Shown piece by piece: positions 48,421 through 60,760 of a stretch of 64,000 nt of DNA. The notes under the pieces were generated by a model that ran no database searches, was not told where the DNA came from, and saw only the letters and a list, made by a program, of their open reading frames with translations. Each line of letters opens with the position of its first letter. Position 1 is the first letter of the stretch. The translations under genes and the position numbers were made by a program. The stretch lies in the NCBI RefSeq assembly GCF_019097595.1, contig NC_080718.1:23174157-23238156 (forward strand), in the 5' to 3' direction. This DNA comes from Hemibagrus wyckioides. Lineage: Eukaryota; Chordata; Actinopteri; Siluriformes; Bagridae.

Positions 48421-50210
48421 TCTGAAACTGGAGTGTACACTGCCTTTTCTAAAGTGTTTTTCTGCAGAAATGCTCAACAGATGTTTTTTTGTTGTTTGCT
48501 TCTCTTCATTTCCTAATTTCCTCAGGTTAATACCCACTGTACTGGCTTTCTAAGAAATGTTGCCAAGGTCCACATTACATTGCTTCGTGTAGTCTTTTTT
48601 CTTTATAAATTACCCTCAAGCTCTTCCATAAATACACAAGCAATCTATTAAATTCCAGAAGCAAATTACTAGCCTAGATCTTTCAACAGATTAGAACCTG
48701 AAACTTTTATGTAGCACAATATTATGTCCAACGCACTCACTTGGCTCGAAATAAAAAATTGACAACTTGTTTTAACTTGATGTGCTTGCACTTTTTTCAA
48801 AACTTATTCTATTTGATGTCCAGGTCAGTGTAGGAGTAAATTTGGTCCCAGTGTACCGGTCAAACTTCCCCTCAAAATCCCATGTGACTCCAACTGGAAG
48901 CATAGTGCAGGGACAGAATGAGGACAGCTGCTGAAGTCTGGGAACATAAATACCTGCACCAGGCACTCTGCATCAGTGTTTTTCCAGTGATGCAAATCTT
49001 CCAGCTTGCACATTAACGGCATGTACTTGTGTTTTTACATACATATCAAGAGACTGCTCCATAGCATTGACTGAACTGAAGTTTCTTGTACAGGTAATCA
49101 AATCAAATAAACGACATGTTTATGCGCAATGCAACTTTCAGCATCTCCGGTGGATAGCCAGGGCAGTGGCGTCAATACTGGAGGAAGTCTATTTGCATAT
49201 GAAACGGTGGGATGCAGGATGATGGCTCGTGGGAGTCCAGCCTTCGCAGCCGGAGGGTACACGGAGATGGGGAAGCTCATCCAGTCAGGAGTGGCTATTT
49301 ACACTTCAAACATTATCATTACAAAAATAAAACAAAAACAGAGCGAGTAGGAGAAAGTTCTTTTGAAGTGTTTTGTGCCATCTGGCCTTGACAAAACACC
49401 CACAATCGGCAAAACTTTCACTTCGTGATGTCTGGAACTGATGACAACTCTATTTTGCTTGTACTCACCAAGTCTCCTGTGTCTCTAAGCAGACGGTGGC
49501 TTGTCACTACTGATTCGACTAAATAGGCCCATTACAGACCTCTGAGGAAAGGAAGGCAGATTTAGGGCACCGATTTTTTTTTTTTTTTTGCCAATTTTTG
49601 ACACTGTACCTATTAGCCCTAAAGTATTACATAGGAAGGAGCTAATATATTTATTTAAGGTAAAAATAATGGTCAGGTGATGGCACAGTGTCTCCATTTC
49701 TATCATTAAATCATCATTAAGCAGCACTCAACTCTGAGATCCGGAGCGGTATGAATGAATATTGAGCTTCTGGCTCTTTTCCCAGACTCTGGCAGCCGGT
49801 GTTGTCCCAAACCCATCGGCTCCGCTGTCACTGCCATTGAGTTCAACAACAAAAAGTCAGCTTTGGCAGGGGCTAAACGGTGAACTGAGGGGAAAAAATG
49901 TCATAAGGCCGCTAACAAACAAAGAACCATGAAATGCAGTGACAGCCAAGTTATTTGGCTGAAAAAGCTGCAATTAATTTTAATGTTCTCTTGAATGTGT
50001 TTCAGGGTCAGCTATATAGCATTTAAATTCATTGCAGATCCTCTTGAATGTGTCATTTCCTGTGATTCTGTTTCAAATTGAGCAAATAATAGAAATTCAG
50101 TCAGAGAGACTAAAAGAAATGAGAAATAAGGTACATTAGCTGTCACAAAGATTGGTTTTCTGAAAGGGGTATAAATCTGTATCTGGTTAGTGTTCTAAAT
50201 ATGTATTAGG
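48421..50210. other. Non-coding stretch, partly GC-balanced
   Basis: Pieces at 49130-49290 and 49770-50060 are less AT-rich than their surroundings and free of recognised repeats. Open frames on both strands at 48772-49350 are not recognised. Confidence 0.45.
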
Positions 50211-50388
50211 GAAGGGGATGTAGTAGCTTAGTGGTTAAGGCATTGGCCTACTGACCGGAGGGTTGTGAATTCAATCCACCACTGCTGGGCCCCTGAGTAA
50301 GGCCTTTAACCCTCAATTGCTCAGCTGTATAAAATGTAAGTTTCTCTGTATAAGGACATCTGCCCTTGATGTAAACGGATAAGAATTC
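50211..50388 (+). mobile_element. tRNA-derived SINE family 2
   Basis: A-box TAGCTTAGTGG, a B-box-like AATTCAATCC, then CCACTGCTGGGCCCCTGAGT, AAGGCCTTTAACCCTCAATT and the tail TAAGGACATCTGCCC. Confidence 0.85.
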
Positions 50389-50457
50389 AGATTTGACCCA
50401 AAAGTGAGTGTGGCTTAAACTTTTTTTCATAGTGAACTACTTTATGCCATTTTGTAG

Positions 50458-50496
50458 TAAAAAAAACAAACAAACAAACAAACAAACAAAAAAAAC
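50458..50496. repeat. (AAAC)n microsatellite
   Basis: About seven AAAC units with A-rich flanks. Confidence 0.93.
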
Positions 50497-50715
50497 AGTG
50501 TGAGTAGTGTGTTTACACTGAATATTCCAAGAAGAAGAAGAAGTAGTGCACTTCTTGTACTCAGATGATGAACTTATTCAAACATGTGGAATGTTAGACT
50601 CTATACACTTGCAGCTTTGCTTATGTAGAAGAACAGGGGTGGGGCAACAAAGCGAAACTGGACAAGAAAAAATATTCAAGCTGGCCAATGACAATCCAGT
50701 GGACATATCTGGGTA
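50497..50715 (+). mobile_element. Dispersed repeat C, copy 2
   Basis: CAGTGTGAGTAGTGTGTTTA, then GTAGTGCACTTCTTGTACTC, CAAGAAAAAATATTCAAGCT and AATCCAGTGGACATATCTGG. It matches 6592-6775 in order. Confidence 0.6.
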
Positions 50716-51288
50716 ATGGCTTATACTTCCGGTTTAAAAAAAAAAAAACAACAAGTGTAAAATCCTTCTATGCCATGTTTTCTCAATGTGTATTTGAGAC
50801 ATTCCAGAAATGGAGGACATTTTCAGTCCCAACTGTGAAATTTCAAATAATCCATGAGCAAAATACTAAATCATGCACTTGTTGTGTAAATTGTACTTTC
50901 GCTGAGAGAAAATATGAATACAGTTGCAGAAAAACTGGTTCCAAAATATTATTTAAAATATCAAAGTCTTCAAGCACCCCCTAAAATGGCTTTTTTCTCT
51001 TGTCCCAACTTCCCGATGACCAACTTGCATTTCAAATATAACAGTTAAAATAAGTTTTAAATCTCCTTTTTTTGTATGATTTTGTTGATATGTCTCTTGC
51101 AATTGTTATAACATTTTTTTTTAATGATCAACACGTTTTAAATAAATGTAATTATGCCCTGAATTTGTGTCCCACAACATGCACACAACCCTGTTACCAA
51201 AACCATTTAGCCTGGCAGAGTAAGAGAAAAAAAAAACTGAGTCACATGAAACAGAGGAATTAACATCATCAAGCCGTTTGCTAACACC

Positions 51289-51303
51289 ATGGGTAGACCA
51301 AAG
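51289..51303 (+). pseudogene. Putative first coding exon (MGRPK) of the relic
   Basis: ATG lies in a good start context (ACACCATGG). Five codons give MGRPK, followed at once by a donor-like GTAGGT. A short lysine/arginine-containing start exon fits a nuclear or DNA-linked protein. It is too short to prove alone. Confidence 0.4.
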
Positions 51304-51589
51304 GTAGGTCCTCTCTTCTATTTTTCATATTTTACCAACCTTTTAAGTGAGTGTGTCACTCTAACCAATGCAACTCTGTTACTCATATTATCAGAGTAAG
51401 GCAAAAAAGATTTTTTTCTTTATTTATATAACTAAGTTTGTCCTTGACCTTGACAGTAATGCTACATTCCACAGCTAGCACCTATTCCAGAGAAAAAGCT
51501 AAAATTAGCATTGATTTGCAACCCTGTTACATGCAACCCTGTTACTGTAATTAGGGTAACAGGGTTGCACTACAATAACAAGGTTGAAT

Positions 51590-52328
51590 CTTACCGAGTT
51601 AATTCAGAAATTTCCAAGAGGGTTTATACAAGGAACCTGGAACTACTTCGAAACCAACCATGGTAAGGGGTCCCAGATGGTGTGGGTGGCACATTGAAAA
51701 GGAGGGCCGACAGACTTGTCAGCCAAGGAGTTGATATCCCCACGCCACTGTCAGTGTACCAAGCTCTTAGTGAGGGACAATTGAAGGTGAAATTGTTTTA
51801 CATTCAGGAGCAAGCAGTGGAGCATGCAGTGAAAGAAATGCCAGCTGACCTTCCAGCTGTACCATCCACAATGAGGCTCCACCAGGTGGTCACTCTTTCA
51901 CCTGGGAAGATAATCTACCGTGACGTCAGCTGCATGTGTTCTGCAACAGGGAATCTGGAGTGTGACTGCCAAAAAAACAACTGCTTCAGTTTTAATCTGA
52001 CAGATGACCACACACAAGGCCCCATGTAGAGCACAACAGAAGAAGTGCAGTGGCACAGTCCAGAGGTTGTGGGGAAACGGTGTGCCCTGGTATATGACCA
52101 CACTATCTACCCAGGGATCATCCAAGAGGTGAATGAGACCCACTGTCAGGTGAAATGTATGCATAGAATGGGGGTAAACCGTTTTTTTTCTGGCCGTTAA
52201 GGGACGATCTTCTTTGGTATCCCTTTGAGAATGTGCTGACCCTCATTCCTCCCCCAGAGAATGTTACCTCATGCCATATGGCCATCGCAAGAGAGATATG
52301 GGATACACTAGCCAGCCACGAAAATTAA
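51590..52328 (+). pseudogene. Degenerate protein-coding relic of an unnamed family (HGKG / DGVGG / KCMH motifs)
   Basis: The frames, read in order, are ELIQKFPRGFIQGTWNYFET then NHGKG up to 51670; a frameshift; PDGVGGTLKRRADRLVSQGV and VHQ-like text through DVSCMCSATGNLECDCQ to 52026; an in-frame TAG at 52027; the same frame continues with PEVVGKRCALVYDHTIYPGI and HCQVKCMHRMGVNRF. A second frameshift falls in the T run at 52181-52188, then FWPLRDDLLWYPFENVL and a TAA at 52326. So there are three lesions in about 245 codons. The Cys pairs CMC and CDC could bind metal. I have an impression of similar many-copy fish proteins but cannot name the family. No function is assigned. Confidence 0.7.
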
Positions 52329-53160
52329 ACATGAACATTATCACATATGCTTTCTAAAATATGGATCAGTTCATACTGTTCAGTTCTGTTTTTGATGATT
52401 CATTTTAATGCCAGGTCGTCAGCCTAGTGTAACATGGCTATTTTTTATTTATGTCCATATGTCCGAATATTTGATTAGATCCAGTTTGTGGTCTTGTTGA
52501 TTATCATTCATTCATACAGAATTCATTCTCTTGAATATTATTAAATAACATTCGTTCTTTGTCACATTTATGTCATGATCTACAATCAAAAGAAATGTAT
52601 CCATTCAACCCTGTTACTTTAATTTCAATCCTGTTATCATATAATTTTTTCATAAAATAATCTTAAATGCTTTTCTAAGCTTGTGAGGGTTTAAGCTATT
52701 GTCATTTTAAAGGTTTCAATGATCACATGCATATTGTGTTTGAGCAAATAAATAATTAAATGACTAAAAATAAATGTGTGATTACCAAAAAGTTGAGAAA
52801 GATAGATTTCAAAAGTTGTTTACATTAAAATAAGACAAGTCTTATCTGAAATTAAATGAGAATTCAATGTGAATATGACTTTCTTTACTTAAGGGTAAAA
52901 GATTTATTAAGCAATATTTTTAAATAGACATTTTTCAGGTTCCTGAGTATTTGTAACAGGGTTGCGCCAAGCAGAGCACACAACAAATAAAATATCTCAT
53001 AAAAAGTGTACCTTTGATGTTTGAGCTGGACGAATCAAATTATTTGACAGATTATTACTTGTTTTTCTTTAATACATAACAGAAAATGATAAAATAAAGG
53101 TTACATTTTTCAAATGTTCTGGTGCCTAAATTGTCCTCCAATTCTGGAATGTCTCATTTA

Positions 53161-54124
53161 TGGGTTTTAATGTGCCAAGATAATACCTCCGTCAAGTCCT
53201 ATATGTCAGAGATAATGTCTAGGATTAAGGAAGCAGGAGGTGCTGAATGGGTCTGGAAGTGTGCAGGAGATGTCCAAAAACGTAAAAACTCGGCTCAAAG
53301 ACGTATTATACAATGTATGCATTTAATGTAAACCAGACAGAGAACACAGTGAAAGGAATGCATAATGCCAGCCTTGGGGGTTGTGCTTAGCTTCTGTAAT
53401 GAGGGACCTTTAAGCTCAAAAGATGCCAACCTGCTACTTCACTCACATATATTCCTCTGAGGAAGCTTATGAGTCGTTTAATGGTTTATGGAAGTGAATT
53501 ATTGAGTTTTAAAAGTCTACAGCAGTCATATGGGTAGTCTATTAACCTTGGGACCTGAATGCCAACAGCGCTTTTTCTGTCCAAACAATCTGGAATCATT
53601 CCATTCACACTGTCTCTGTGCTTGATCATAAAGAAGCCATATTCATCACATGGATCAATCGGAATTCTGGAAGGAAAACGTGGCTAATAATAAAGAAGGT
53701 GTGACCAAGCACAATTATTTGAACTTGTGATATGACATTTTCTTTCTTCTAGTGCATCAGAATTGCATCACATAGTTTTGATCTGAACAACTAAAGCTAA
53801 TTCCACATACTGGGTGTGTATATCATACTAGATGCCATTATAAGTGAAGAAAAGCTGGGGAAAGGATAAAAATCCCCCTGAGAAAGACTTTCACTCAGCC
53901 TCCCACCCCACCCTTGTCTACTCCACCAGTATCTGGCTTACTTTAAGAAATAATGCATGTAGAGGTAGTAAAAAATTGCAGTGTTGTACACAAAGGTTTT
54001 AAAGAAACAGAGCATTTTTCGACAAGTCCTTCATTAGCTGCGCAAGCAAAGTGCTTTCGAACCTGAGATGAAATTGCAAGTCGAAACTTAAAATGATTGA
54101 TGATGTAATTGAATTATTGTTGGG
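53161..54124. other. Non-coding stretch
   Basis: Nothing recognised. No gene was seen. Confidence 0.5.
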
Positions 54125-55350
54125 CTTTTTTTTATCAAGTAGTCAAATAGATTTTTATTGTCATCACAGCCATATACAGTACATGTGCATTACGCAGTGA
54201 GTCGAAATGCTGTTTCTGTTGGACCCAAGGTGCAAGATTTATAGATACAAGATACACAGTGCTGACGAGACATAAATAAAAGTGCAACAGGAACAAAAAG
54301 CACACAGGGAAGTGAGGATGAGGAAACAGTAAGGGTGAGCAGAGCCAAAAAAACAAGCAAACAAAAAAACACCACATATAAACTTGGCCATATGACATTA
54401 CAATAACCAAGAAGTCCTGTGCTAGACTGGAAATTTAGTATGGAATTTAGAGTGTCAGTGCAGTAATGGTTGTGACAGTAACCTGAAAGGAATGGGTTTT
54501 CCAGTACAGTAATGAGTCGGTACAGTCAAGGTCTTGGTGTGCTGTAAAGTTATTGATTTCTGTTGTCTGCACAGTGGGGTGGAAGGTATTACTTGGTGAT
54601 GTATGTGGAGGGGGAAGCACAGTGTTCAGGAGTCTGACAGGAGTCTGGGGGTAGAAGCTGTCACCCAGACTGGCAGTCCTTGAACGATTGCTGCTGAACC
54701 TTCTTCCGGAATGGCAAAGGGGCAAATAGATTGTTGGAGGGGTGGGAGGTATCGTCCATAATGCTAGAAGCTTTGCAGATGCTGCGAGAGAGAGAGAGAA
54801 GAGGAACAGCATTGATGTGTTCAGCTGTCAGGACTATCCTCTACAGGGACTTGCATTCGGAAATGGTCCAATTCCCAAACCAGACAGTGATGCATCTGGT
54901 CAGGTGCCTTTGTAGAACGTGGTGTGGATGGGTGGGTTGGGGATAGGGTCGGCTAGGGTGGGAGGCTGCTGGGGTGTTTGTCTTCTTCAGGAGCTAGAGA
55001 AAATGCAGGCACTGCTGTGCTCTTACAGTACTGCCAGGGAGCTGGTGTTGGTTGTCAAAGTGAGGTCTTCCGTGATGTGAACACCAGGGAATGCAGTGTA
55101 GTGCCCATCACTCTCCCCACTGTGGGGCCAGTTACTACTTCAAGACAACCTGATGTCAACAATTATCACGTTTGTTTTGCCAACATTTAGAGACAGATTG
55201 TTGTTCTGGAACCAAACCCTGAGTCGATCCACTCTGTATAACATCTCGTCGCTGTCACTGATCAAGCTGACTGCTGTGTTGTCGTCCCGTGAACTTGATG
55301 TGCTTTGAGCTGGATCTGCCAGTGCAGTCGTGGGTGCACTCATGGGTTAC
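54125..55350 (-). pseudogene. LINE reverse-transcriptase relic B with 3' end
   Basis: On the minus strand, the RT end of motif C is seen as RDDNTAVSLISDSDEMLYRV (55230-55295), where F-A-DD is expected. NNLSLNVGKTNVIIVDIR follows (55148-55205). Downstream, HSGRRFSSNRSRTASLGDSF, YPQTPVRLLN (54600-54715) matches the typical C-terminus of these fish elements (SGRRFRSIRSRTARL.DSFFPQ). The 3' end at 54150-54205 matches 30098-30215. Frames are broken in several places. A jockey/L2-type clade is likely but not certain. Confidence 0.85.
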
Positions 55351-55699
55351 TTCATATTATTTCTCCTGTAGCACAACTTGTTGTGTTTACTGCTACTGAA
55401 GAGTCTCTTACTAAGGAAAGGAGAAATCCTTCACTTTGATTGTGTGAAGGTGCTTGACTAAATGATCAGTTTTTTGCTCCTGTTGGTTTTTCTGATGTTC
55501 TGCTGATTGCACTCTTGCAGGAAAAACTAGAAAATGTCGTCTGATGATGAGCTAGGGCCTGTGATTTTAGTGGCTGTACTAATATATTTGCATGGAGAAC
55601 ATCTTGAATGATTACATGCTTCAGTACAAGAGATTTTATTTGGCAGACCATTTAATTCCCTTTTGATATGGTTCCTCAAATAAAGGGATAAAAATTCAA
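55351..55699. other. Non-coding stretch
   Basis: It could hold more of the LINE relic; nothing definite was seen. Confidence 0.4.
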
Positions 55700-57032
55700 T
55701 ATTTTAAAGCAGTAGGATGTAAGATTTCGCAATTTTTACAAGCCATTTTGTATGCAAATTAATCTCATGGCTAAAAGTGTTGCCAATATGCATTCAGAGA
55801 GAATGTAAAGCTGCCTTCCCAAACCAAAAAATGCAGTCTAGGTAGTGTAGTAATTATGCAGTATAGTTGTAAATAATAGCAATACCAGGGGTGTTATGAC
55901 AAACTAATTAGCGAGGTAGTATTTGCTTTTGTGGTGAAATGATCTTCTAGCACTTCCTCAATATAGCAGAACCACAGAACAATACTGAACATTCGTATAA
56001 AGAACAAATCTCGCACTAATGATTTGTACACATTAAACAATGACAGGCATAAGCTAGCTTTTTAAAATACAGCACAGAGAACAAATCAAGTTGTATTTTA
56101 ATTACCTAATATTTCCTAATAGAATCACCAACACCGCTTCCCCCAGTTCCTCTCTGAATTTGTCAAAAATGCCACAAGCCTGATAGTGGCTAGCGTGTTA
56201 TTGGATAAAGGTTTTTTTTTCTTTTTACATTTTTTTTTCATATGTTTTAATGGATGACTCATGGAAAAAGATTCTAAATGTGAAAACTTGTATTTTAATG
56301 ATCCTTTCAAATGGTCTTCAGCTTTCCTCTAATGGTAGACAAATTGTACCAAGATCGTGGAATCAACAATAAAGTGCCTTTATTTATTTATTGTATCACA
56401 TCATCATTATGTGACTAATACATATATTACTATTCCAAGTGGTCCAAAGTATCATGAAGTATTGTTCTTAGCTGTTTTTTCTATTTTTTTCCCTAACAGA
56501 ATCACTAATACCCCCTACCCCCGAGCTTGTCATAAATGCCACAAGAGTGATAGTGACTAGCATGCTAGCAAAAAAAAGTGCAAGCAGTATACACACAAGG
56601 ACAAAAACATATGATAAGAGTTTAAAATTCAAAAATACAAAGAACAACTCCTGTCACTCGCTAGCCTGCTATCACGAGTTGTCTTGTAAACAACTTCACA
56701 ACTGGGTAACAATACAAATTCCAAAACAAGGATAAATTGCCTGACTATCATTCACTAGCTTCCTACTGAATTATAGAATAAATAAATGCCTTACCTGTTC
56801 AGCAAGAAAACCCCGATCACTCCTGAATCCGTTCTTCTTATATTTTTATCTCGTCACTCACTCTTGTCATTCTCTTACACATTCTCTCCCCTGATTGGCT
56901 GCAGTCATGCCTGTCAGCATAATCAAACTTCTTTCATGCTTAGAGTTGTCGCGTGATGACACTTGCTGGTGTGTGGCACATTTTTTATTATAAACAACAA
57001 CTACACAAATCCTGTGCACTGTAGCTTTAAAT
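55700..57032. mobile_element. Candidate non-autonomous DNA transposon
   Basis: The left end ATTTTAAAGCAGTAGGATGT, AAGATTT and the right end read on the minus strand, ATTTAAAGCTACAGTGCACA, GGATTT, are imperfect inverted repeats. Inside, a block of about 90 bases is present twice in the same direction (56120-56200 and 56498-56566: AATCACYAAYACC, CATAAATGCCACAAG-type, GATAGTGRCTAGC). No transposase frame is present. Confidence 0.4.
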
Positions 57033-59959
57033 CTACTTTACAACCACTTTACAACTACTAGGAGTGCATTCACTCTTAAGTAGCTGACTAGATGTCTCCA
57101 GTTTATTAAGATTGAAAGGATGTAGTTGATCTTTTCTCGGTGAATAAAAACAGCAACAACCACCTGGTGACTGCTATAAATCAACACAATTACACTATAT
57201 TAGAATTTTATTTAATATATGCATTTACACAATGTAGGTTGTGTATAAAGTCTAGGATTCCCCTGAAGGCAGACGCTGATTGTGATTGAAGTCTTTGGGA
57301 AATATACAAACTTCCCAAATCACACACAGGCTTAGTAAAAACCAATTATAAAGGTCTTAAGAGTTCCGTGATGTATCACTAAAGCTTAAAAATGAATTTA
57401 CAAGGCATTAATTCTACATTCTTGAATAAACAACTTAATCATTAGAAGGATCTAATATATATGAAGATTAGAGTGAATAAAGAAATAAAAACACACGTAG
57501 TAAACAGGGTAAATATTCTGACTGAAGTCAAACTCCTGAGCATGGCACCACATGTGTTAGATACTCTTTACTTTATCCTTATTCTCACAGTGGACATCAT
57601 GGCAGACATAAGCACTGATGCAGGATTTTGTCCAACAGAATTATGTATAGTTTCTATTTATGACCTTTGATGCTAAGTGCTCAGTGGGGATTTAATGACT
57701 CTGTCTCTAAATGCTGTTGCATTCATGGGTTAGCTGTTGGGAATAAATGTCAAGCTAATCTTGTGACACAGAATTCCGCAGCAAACCTACATTTTAGCTG
57801 TCGAGGTGCTGAGGTGTTCCGTGCTTTGCGATTCATATAATACCCCGGTGCGAGAACAGCCTCCAGGGGGATTCCATTTACATTTATACTTAATTTTTGC
57901 CTGTCTTTCGCTTATTACACAATACTGTGAATCATCTGAATCATGCTTTAGTGTAGAAAGTGAAGCTGGAAAGTGAAGCTTTTCCAGTTTCCAGGGACTT
58001 CACAGGCCTGAGTTTTGTGGAGAGGCCAATTGGAGAAGGATATGAGGTGACATTTATGGCATTATTTAAATAAATTGCATTGCAAGTTCAATACTTGACC
58101 TTACACAAACAACCTGTGCATATTCATATAAAGTGATTGAGACATTTTGTGCAGCCCTTCTTGTAAAATATAAAAATTAAATTTTATTTGTTTTTTGAAA
58201 TTCTTATCAATAACAGGCAACAATATCTCATTGGTCAAGGCTATATTCATGAAAATGGCTCCATTTTGTGCTTGAATGAGTATCTGTTTCGAAAGTGAAA
58301 GGATTGAGGGATTTGTTTTAGGACAGAATTTGCCAATAAAAACAAACAAACATAAGTAAATAAATAAATAAATAAAATAAAATAAATAAACAAATGTTGT
58401 TATGCATATATGACTTATTTACTAATATATTTATGACTTTCCTCATCAGTGACCTCAAAAACTAACTAAACTAAAAAAATAACATAAGATCATTAAAAAA
58501 AAACTAATAACAAGATAATTAAAAAAATATGTAATAAGAAGAATAAGCAAAATAATATTTCTTCTTTGTGTTCTTCAGGAAATTCAGGTGATGCAAATTC
58601 CTACTGAACACGACTCGTGGAATATTTCAAATAAGTGAATGTTGTGGGACACAACAGCTGATTTTTCTCAGATAATATAATTGATGACCCATGCAAAAGA
58701 TTTTAATTGCCAAATGTTTAATGACTGAACATTGAAGCCTAAACATATAATGATCATATTGTAATCAGGAATGTTCAAAATGTCCTTTAGCGTTCCTTTA
58801 ATGGGATACAAATGACACTGTATTTGTGGAATCATCGATGTCATTCTCTTTTTTCTCACATGACTATTATTTGACAAATACAAGCAGCATTCCAAGGTAT
58901 CCTGATGTTTCAGAGTAATTCTGTCAGGAAAGTGCCAAAATGTGTTGGAAGAAGCAATTTTGCAGGTGTTATGAAGCCCTATGATTAATGTGAACATATC
59001 AAAGTATGTTGTGTGTGTGAGAAAGAAATACTGAATGTGAATTGTAAAGCAAGTAAACATCAGAGCTGAACAAAGAAAATATTATAGCATTTTAGCATTA
59101 TCTGGAGGCAAATACAGAGTTACGTTAAGATCAGGACAAACAAACGTAATGAAACGTAAACCAGGACAAACAAACATAATGAAATAGCCAGTAGTCAGAA
59201 TCATGAAGGAGGCAAATAGTTGATCTGTACATGGGCTCATATATGAGAGTTTTGTGTATAACGGTAATTCAGCAATCTTGCAATTATATCAGTAATTTAT
59301 GTGCAATGTGACAACTATCTCAGAGAAGCAGCCAATAACACATAAGTGCATCCAGGAAAAAAATGTTAGTTATGATGCACTTGGGCTGGAAAGTCTTTTG
59401 CCCTGTTCAGTGCATTAAGTGAAATATGGCCAAAATAGAGAGATGAGAGCATACAAAGAGACTGTAACTCAGCTGAGCTATTTTTTGCTAGCTTTTTCTT
59501 CTGTTTTTCACTGTGTGCACTGAGCTGCTTGGCCCTTTGGGGAGGAGGGATGTGGAGTAGGCGGGAAACTGCTGCTGACTACAAATGAGAACAGCAGCCT
59601 TCACTCTGATCCCATCAGCGACACTCTATAAACACGCTTTTCCCCAGAGGCAAGACTGAAACGTGTAATGACGGACATGATATGCGCTTCTATAACACAC
59701 ACCATCACGTACATTAAGAAAGAACTATATAGTGCAGTGTAGATACCACAACAGAGGTGGAAAGAGGAGCTTGTTTAGACTAAAACCAGAATATTGAACC
59801 CAAATGTCAAAATACTGTGCATTCATTTACTCTATAATACAAAATCCTTAACGAGGCAAGTAAAAAGACAAACTTTAACATCTAGGCAGGTTTTGCAGAC
59901 TGAAAAGCTAGTTAAATTGTCAGTGTTACTTAATCAGAATCAGGAGTCTCCTTTAGTAA
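57033..59959. other. Non-coding stretch
   Basis: It holds an AAAT run at 58353-58393 and a GC-balanced piece at 59520-59660 with CCCTTTGGGGAGGAGGG. The open frame at 58668-59060 is not recognised. No gene was seen. Confidence 0.5.
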
Positions 59960-60760
59960 TGATATGTACGCATAGTTTTCTACATATAGCCATAAAATCA
60001 CCCTTTTATAGGGAAGTTTATTAAGATTATTACCATTTATTGCGAGTGGGGGAACTCTTATGTAAACGGGGTGTTTTTGTGCATATAGTCATAAAATCCA
60101 CCTTTTAATGGTAAGATGTTTGGGGTGGTTCTTTATGTAAATGGAGTGTTTTTAAGCTTATAGCCCTAAAATCATCATTTTAATGGGAAGCCGTGTAACA
60201 AATATGGTAATTTGGGTGGTTCTTTATGTAAATGGCGTGTTTTTGAGCATATAGCCGTAAAATCATAATTTTAATAAGAAAATATTTACCATATATAACA
60301 ATTTGAGGTGGTTCTTTATGGAAACAGGGTATTTTTGTCCATATAGCCAAAAATAACTATTTTATGGGGACGCCGTTTACCATATGTAAAGATTTCCTTT
60401 ATGTAAATGGAGTGTGTTTTTTTTTTTGCATATATCCCTAATATCCCCCTTTTAATGGTAATATGTTTACCATATATGGCAATTTGGGGTGGTTCTTTAT
60501 GTAATTGGGTTGTTTTTGAGCATATAGCCCTAAAATCACCCTTTTAATGGCTTAATATTACCATATATGGAAATTGGGGTGGGACTATATGTGATTGCGG
60601 TGTTTTTGAGCATAAAGCCTTAAGTTTACCATTTTAATGGGTTGGTATTACCATATATGGCAATTTGGGGTGGTTCTATATATAGACAGAGTGTATTTTT
60701 GCATATAGCCCTAAAATTACCCTTTTATAGCCAAGGTATATATTTTATATTATGATTTTG
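59960..60760 (+). repeat. Tandem repeat, nine units of about 91 bases
   Basis: The core GTGTTTTTGAGCATATAGCC, then CTAAAATCACCCTTTTAATG, then ACCATATATGGCAATTTGGG, GTGGTTCTTTATGTAAA recurs. The CATATAG landmark falls at 59983, 60082, 60157, 60248, 60340, 60429, 60521, 60611 and 60702, giving spacings of 99, 75, 91, 92, 89, 92, 90 and 91. Units differ by many point changes. Confidence 0.95.

Larger units (their letters stand above)
50793..53160 (+). mobile_element. Candidate DNA transposon carrying an unnamed gene relic
   Basis: The left inverted repeat (50796-50820) reads TGAGACATTCCAGAA, A, TGGAGGACA. The right one (53132-53156), read on the minus strand, has the same text with one changed base, so 24 of 25 bases agree. 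Between them lie six exact copies of CAACCCTGTTAC (starts 51186, 51519, 51534, 52606; inverted at 51556 and 52953) and three one- or two-mismatch copies (51371, 51576, 52626). All lie outside the coding relic. Repeated short boxes near the ends of an element often bind a transposase. No transposase domain is recognised, so the mobile-element call is inference. Confidence 0.5.

Noticed and set aside
48772..49350. Overlapping frames on both strands as alk exons
   Set aside because: None of the translations match the ALK segments expected next (rest of MAM-1, LDLa, MAM-2), and good splice pairs are missing.
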